From assembly GCA_039819115.1 (NCBI GenBank), contig JBCBST010000075.1:1-16054 (forward strand): a DNA stretch of 16,054 nt, written 5' to 3'. This document shows positions 13,844 through 16,054 of the stretch, in pieces. This stretch comes from JBCBST01 sp039819115. Lineage in GTDB: Bacteria; Bacteroidota; Rhodothermia; Balneolales; Balneolaceae. The notes beneath the pieces are model-generated. The model made no database searches and had not been told where the DNA came from. It was given only the letters and a program-made list of their open reading frames with translations. Position numbers and translations under genes: made by a program. Positions within the stretch are counted from its first letter, which is position 1; every line of letters begins with the position of its first letter.

Positions 13844-15883
13844 ATGAAACGTTTATTTCTATATATGTTATTCATCCCTTTTGCATACAACGCAAATGGG
13901 CAGACATTGAAAAACCCTTCCTTTGAGGAGGCCATTTCTTTAAAGACCGTGTCAAATGCGGTTATATCACCGGATGGAAAACATGTGGTGTTTGAATCGG
14001 AATCTATAGACTGGAAAAAGAACAGATACGACGGGGAATTGTGGATATCAAAAAATGGCGAAACCCCTTTTCAGTTAACGAATAATCCTGAAAGTAGCAG
14101 TTATGCTCCAAAATGGTCACCAGATGGTAAATGGATCGCTTTTTTGTCAAACAGAGCAGGAAAAACCCAAATACAGGTCATTCGTGCCGCAGGTGGAGAA
14201 GCCGTTCAGCTAACGCATACCGGACAAAATATCTCGGGTTTTGAGTGGTCGCCTGATGGGACACGTATTGCTTTTCTTCAGTCTGAGGATAAATCGGAAG
14301 AACGGAAAAAAAGAGAGGATATCTATGGAGGGTTTACCGTTGAAGATGCTGAGTATAACTTACGACAAATCTGGGTTATTGATTTTACCCCTTCCATGCT
14401 CCATCAAATGCCACTGCCGGATCAAATGGAGGATTCTGCGTATACAGAACAATTAGAGGCTAAGCTGTTAATTGAGGACCCAACGTTTTCCATAAACAGC
14501 TTCCTATGGTCGCCCGATGGTACGCGAATTGCGTTTGTGCACCAACCTGACCCCCTGATAAATACCTTTTTTAAAGCAGATATCTCGATCTATGATCTCT
14601 CATCCAATACGTATGAACTGCTGGTAAACAACCCCAGCTATGATGGGTTGGTAAGCTGGTCGCCTGATGGGAAATCTATTCTTTACCAAACAAGCCTTAG
14701 CGATAGTACGTCCAATTATTATCTGAACTCCAAACTGTTCAGAATCAATACCGATGGGTCTGAGAATGTACAGTTGGCTAAAAATTTTGACGAAGACCTA
14801 AGCAGATTAGAATGGAACCGACATGGGATATTTGGTATAGCCTGGCAGAAGACAACCCGCAAGATGATTAAAATAGATCCCAATGACGGTACAGCAACTG
14901 TACTGGCCAATACTCCCGAAAGAATCTGGAACTATTCCTTCTCTGAAAACGGAAAAACGATCGCATACTCTGGTATAAATGATGACGATTTAACGGAGAT
15001 ATACCATGCTTCTTACCCGATAAAGAAGGTTAAGCGAATAACAGAATCAACAAAGCAAATTCAGAACTGGTCAGTGGCAAACAGCGAAGTCATTTCATGG
15101 AAGAGTAAAGATGGTACCATCATAGAAGGTGTTCTGGATAAACCCCAGGACTATGATCCAAACAAAAAGTATCCTCTCATGGTCATTATTCATGGCGGGC
15201 CAACAGGAATATCCACACCAAGTGCAGCGCGTTCTTATGTTTACCCTATCATTCAATGGTTGAACAAAGGCGCTTTAGTGCTGAGGCCGAACTACAGAGG
15301 ATCAGCTGGCTACGGCGAAGAGTTCAGATCATTAAACGTAAAAAACTTAGGTGTCGGAGATGCCTGGGATGTACTTTCTGGAGTGGAATATCTGGAAAGT
15401 GAGGGGATTATTGACGGCGAGAAAGTAGCTTCCATGGGATGGAGTCAGGGTGGATACATTTCAGCCTTTTTAACGACAAACTCAGATAAGTTTAAAGCTG
15501 TTTCTGTTGGAGCCGGGATTTCAAACTGGATGACGTATTATGTAAATACGGATATTCATCCGTTCACGAGGCAATATCTGAAAGCAACACCCTGGTCAGA
15601 TAAAGAAGTGTATGAGAAGACTTCGCCTATGACATCCATACAAAATGCGTCCACCCCTACCCTTATACAGCATGGGGAATTTGACCGAAGAGTTCCAATA
15701 GCTAATGCATATGAACTGTTCCAGGGATTGCAGGATATGGGTGTTGAAACAAGGCTGATTGTTTATAAAGGATTTGGGCATGGCATCAACAAACCAAAAG
15801 AGCGATTGGCTGCGATGTGGCACAACTGGCAATGGTTTGGTAAATACATATGGGAGGAAGACATAGAACTGCCAAACGAATAA
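13844..15883 (+). CDS. Exported S9 family serine peptidase (prolyl oligopeptidase superfamily)
   Basis: From ATG 13844 the product is 679 residues. A TTG at 13793 would add 17 polar residues before the signal peptide (cleavage near ANG-QTL), so the later start is preferred. The N-terminal beta-propeller (about 25-410) shows PD40/TolB-like SPDG repeats at about 42, 92, 136, 223 and 273. The C-terminal alpha/beta-hydrolase domain (about 425-670) has HGGP (450-453), RPNYRGSAGYG, nucleophile Ser534 in GWSQGG, Asp614 in HGEFDRRVP and His646 in FGHGI. This is the acylaminoacyl-peptidase/dipeptidyl-peptidase-like S9 group, which degrades short peptides. Length and motifs are complete, with no adjacent partner genes. 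Confidence 0.93.
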   Translation: MKRLFLYMLFIPFAYNANGQTLKNPSFEEAISLKTVSNAVISPDGKHVVFESESIDWKKNRYDGELWISKNGETPFQLTNNPESSSYAPKWSPDGKWIAFLSNRAGKTQIQVIRAAGGEAVQLTHTGQNISGFEWSPDGTRIAFLQSEDKSEERKKREDIYGGFTVEDAEYNLRQIWVIDFTPSMLHQMPLPDQMEDSAYTEQLEAKLLIEDPTFSINSFLWSPDGTRIAFVHQPDPLINTFFKADISIYDLSSNTYELLVNNPSYDGLVSWSPDGKSILYQTSLSDSTSNYYLNSKLFRINTDGSENVQLAKNFDEDLSRLEWNRHGIFGIAWQKTTRKMIKIDPNDGTATVLANTPERIWNYSFSENGKTIAYSGINDDDLTEIYHASYPIKKVKRITESTKQIQNWSVANSEVISWKSKDGTIIEGVLDKPQDYDPNKKYPLMVIIHGGPTGISTPSAARSYVYPIIQWLNKGALVLRPNYRGSAGYGEEFRSLNVKNLGVGDAWDVLSGVEYLESEGIIDGEKVASMGWSQGGYISAFLTTNSDKFKAVSVGAGISNWMTYYVNTDIHPFTRQYLKATPWSDKEVYEKTSPMTSIQNASTPTLIQHGEFDRRVPIANAYELFQGLQDMGVETRLIVYKGFGHGINKPKERLAAMWHNWQWFGKYIWEEDIELPNE

Positions 15884-15915
15884 AAGCCTAGGCGAGTGAC
15901 AAACATCCTTAAAAA

Positions 15916-15966
15916 CGGACGTTGATGGTATCATCAAGAAGTATACCCTTCCTGGTTCAGCGTCCG
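15916..15966 (+). other. 51-nt cloverleaf-like fold after the S9 gene
   Basis: Every base is assigned. A closing stem CGGACG (15916-15921) pairs with CGTCCG (15961-15966). Inside are three directly adjacent hairpins: TTGATG/CATCAA around GTAT (15922-15937), GAAG/CTTC around TATACC (15938-15951), and CTG/CAG around GTT (15952-15960). It lies 32 bases after the peptidase stop. It is too short for a tRNA and has no T-run as a terminator would. It could be an RNA element, a processing or attenuation site, or a recombination-type hairpin; chance is not excluded. Confidence 0.4.
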
Positions 15967-16054
15967 GCTTACATGGTTGCTATCTCTCCTGTTTTGTGTT
16001 AAAAATATTCGATGACTATCGTTTGTTCTCTATGAGATTTTTCGAGGCTTATAT

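Noticed and set aside
13847..13854. AAACGTTT at the S9 start and at 13243-13250 as operators
   Set aside because: Both lie within codons (Met-Lys-Arg-Leu and Glu-Thr-Phe) of supported genes and are best explained as coding sequence.
15885..15900. GCCTAGGC after the S9 gene as an integron attC-type end
   Set aside because: It lacks the GTTRRRY core and the paired inner boxes, and no integrase or cassette structure is present.
15916..15966. tRNA gene reading of the cloverleaf
   Set aside because: At 51 nt it is too short, the arms have the wrong sizes, and there is no anticodon arm or proper T-loop consensus.
15991..16037. Possible TTTG/TA-TTTG promoter and an ATG at 16032 at the right edge
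   Set aside because: The spacing inside the -7 box is off by one, the leader would be only about 6 bases, and only seven codons are visible, so no gene can be supported.

Overview
This window reads as a chromosomal segment of a moderate-GC, Gram-negative bacterium of the Bacteroidota/Balneolota type. Evidence: many short lipoprotein or Sec signal peptides, almost no Shine-Dalgarno sequences ahead of the start codons (A/T-rich leaders instead), and families typical of that group (GH53 and GH13 lipoproteins, GH2, S9, M28, DUF3052, DUF1801). The phylum is an inference; no rRNA or other marker gene is present.

Layout. (1) 1-1094: the 3' part of an AraC-type regulator with a GyrI-like effector domain, cut by the left edge, closed by a clear intrinsic terminator, then a DUF3052 protein. 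(2) 1312-3855: a tight plus-strand cluster of a secreted alpha/beta-hydrolase lipoprotein, a DUF1801 protein and a GH53 endo-galactanase lipoprotein, with 30-50 bp gaps. (3) 3948-5879: a GH13 alpha-amylase-type lipoprotein behind its own extended -10-like promoter. (4) 5969-6892: a GlxA-like regulator (DJ-1/PfpI plus AraC HTH) that stops just after the second recognition helix. (5) 6973-8790: an exported M28 metallopeptidase fused to a C-terminal glycogen/starch-binding module. (6) 8791-9208: a gene-less gap holding a decayed C-terminal fragment of a second amylase and a LacI-type operator-like palindrome. (7) 9209-11044: an exported GH2 enzyme with beta-glucuronidase features. (8) 11045-12026: a gap containing what looks like a decayed Tat signal peptide on the minus strand, then a minus-strand SAM methyltransferase. 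(9) 12269-15883: an exported alpha/beta hydrolase and an exported S9 prolyl-oligopeptidase-type peptidase. A compact cloverleaf-like fold follows the last gene.

How it fits together. Most products are exported enzymes that attack polymers: amylase, galactanase, glucuronidase, two serine hydrolases and two peptidases. The region looks like a loosely organised scavenging locus for plant or algal glycans and peptides. It is not a classical PUL: no SusC/SusD pair, transporter or sugar-specific regulator is visible. The remnants at 8905-9065 and near 11150 indicate gene loss and duplication decay here.

The most distinctive observations are the M28-CBM48 fusion whose usual catalytic-base Glu appears to be His, the amylase relic colinear to the stop codon with the intact amylase, and the fully packed 51-nt four-helix fold near the right edge. 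I see no CRISPR array, tRNA, rRNA, insertion sequence or defence system.
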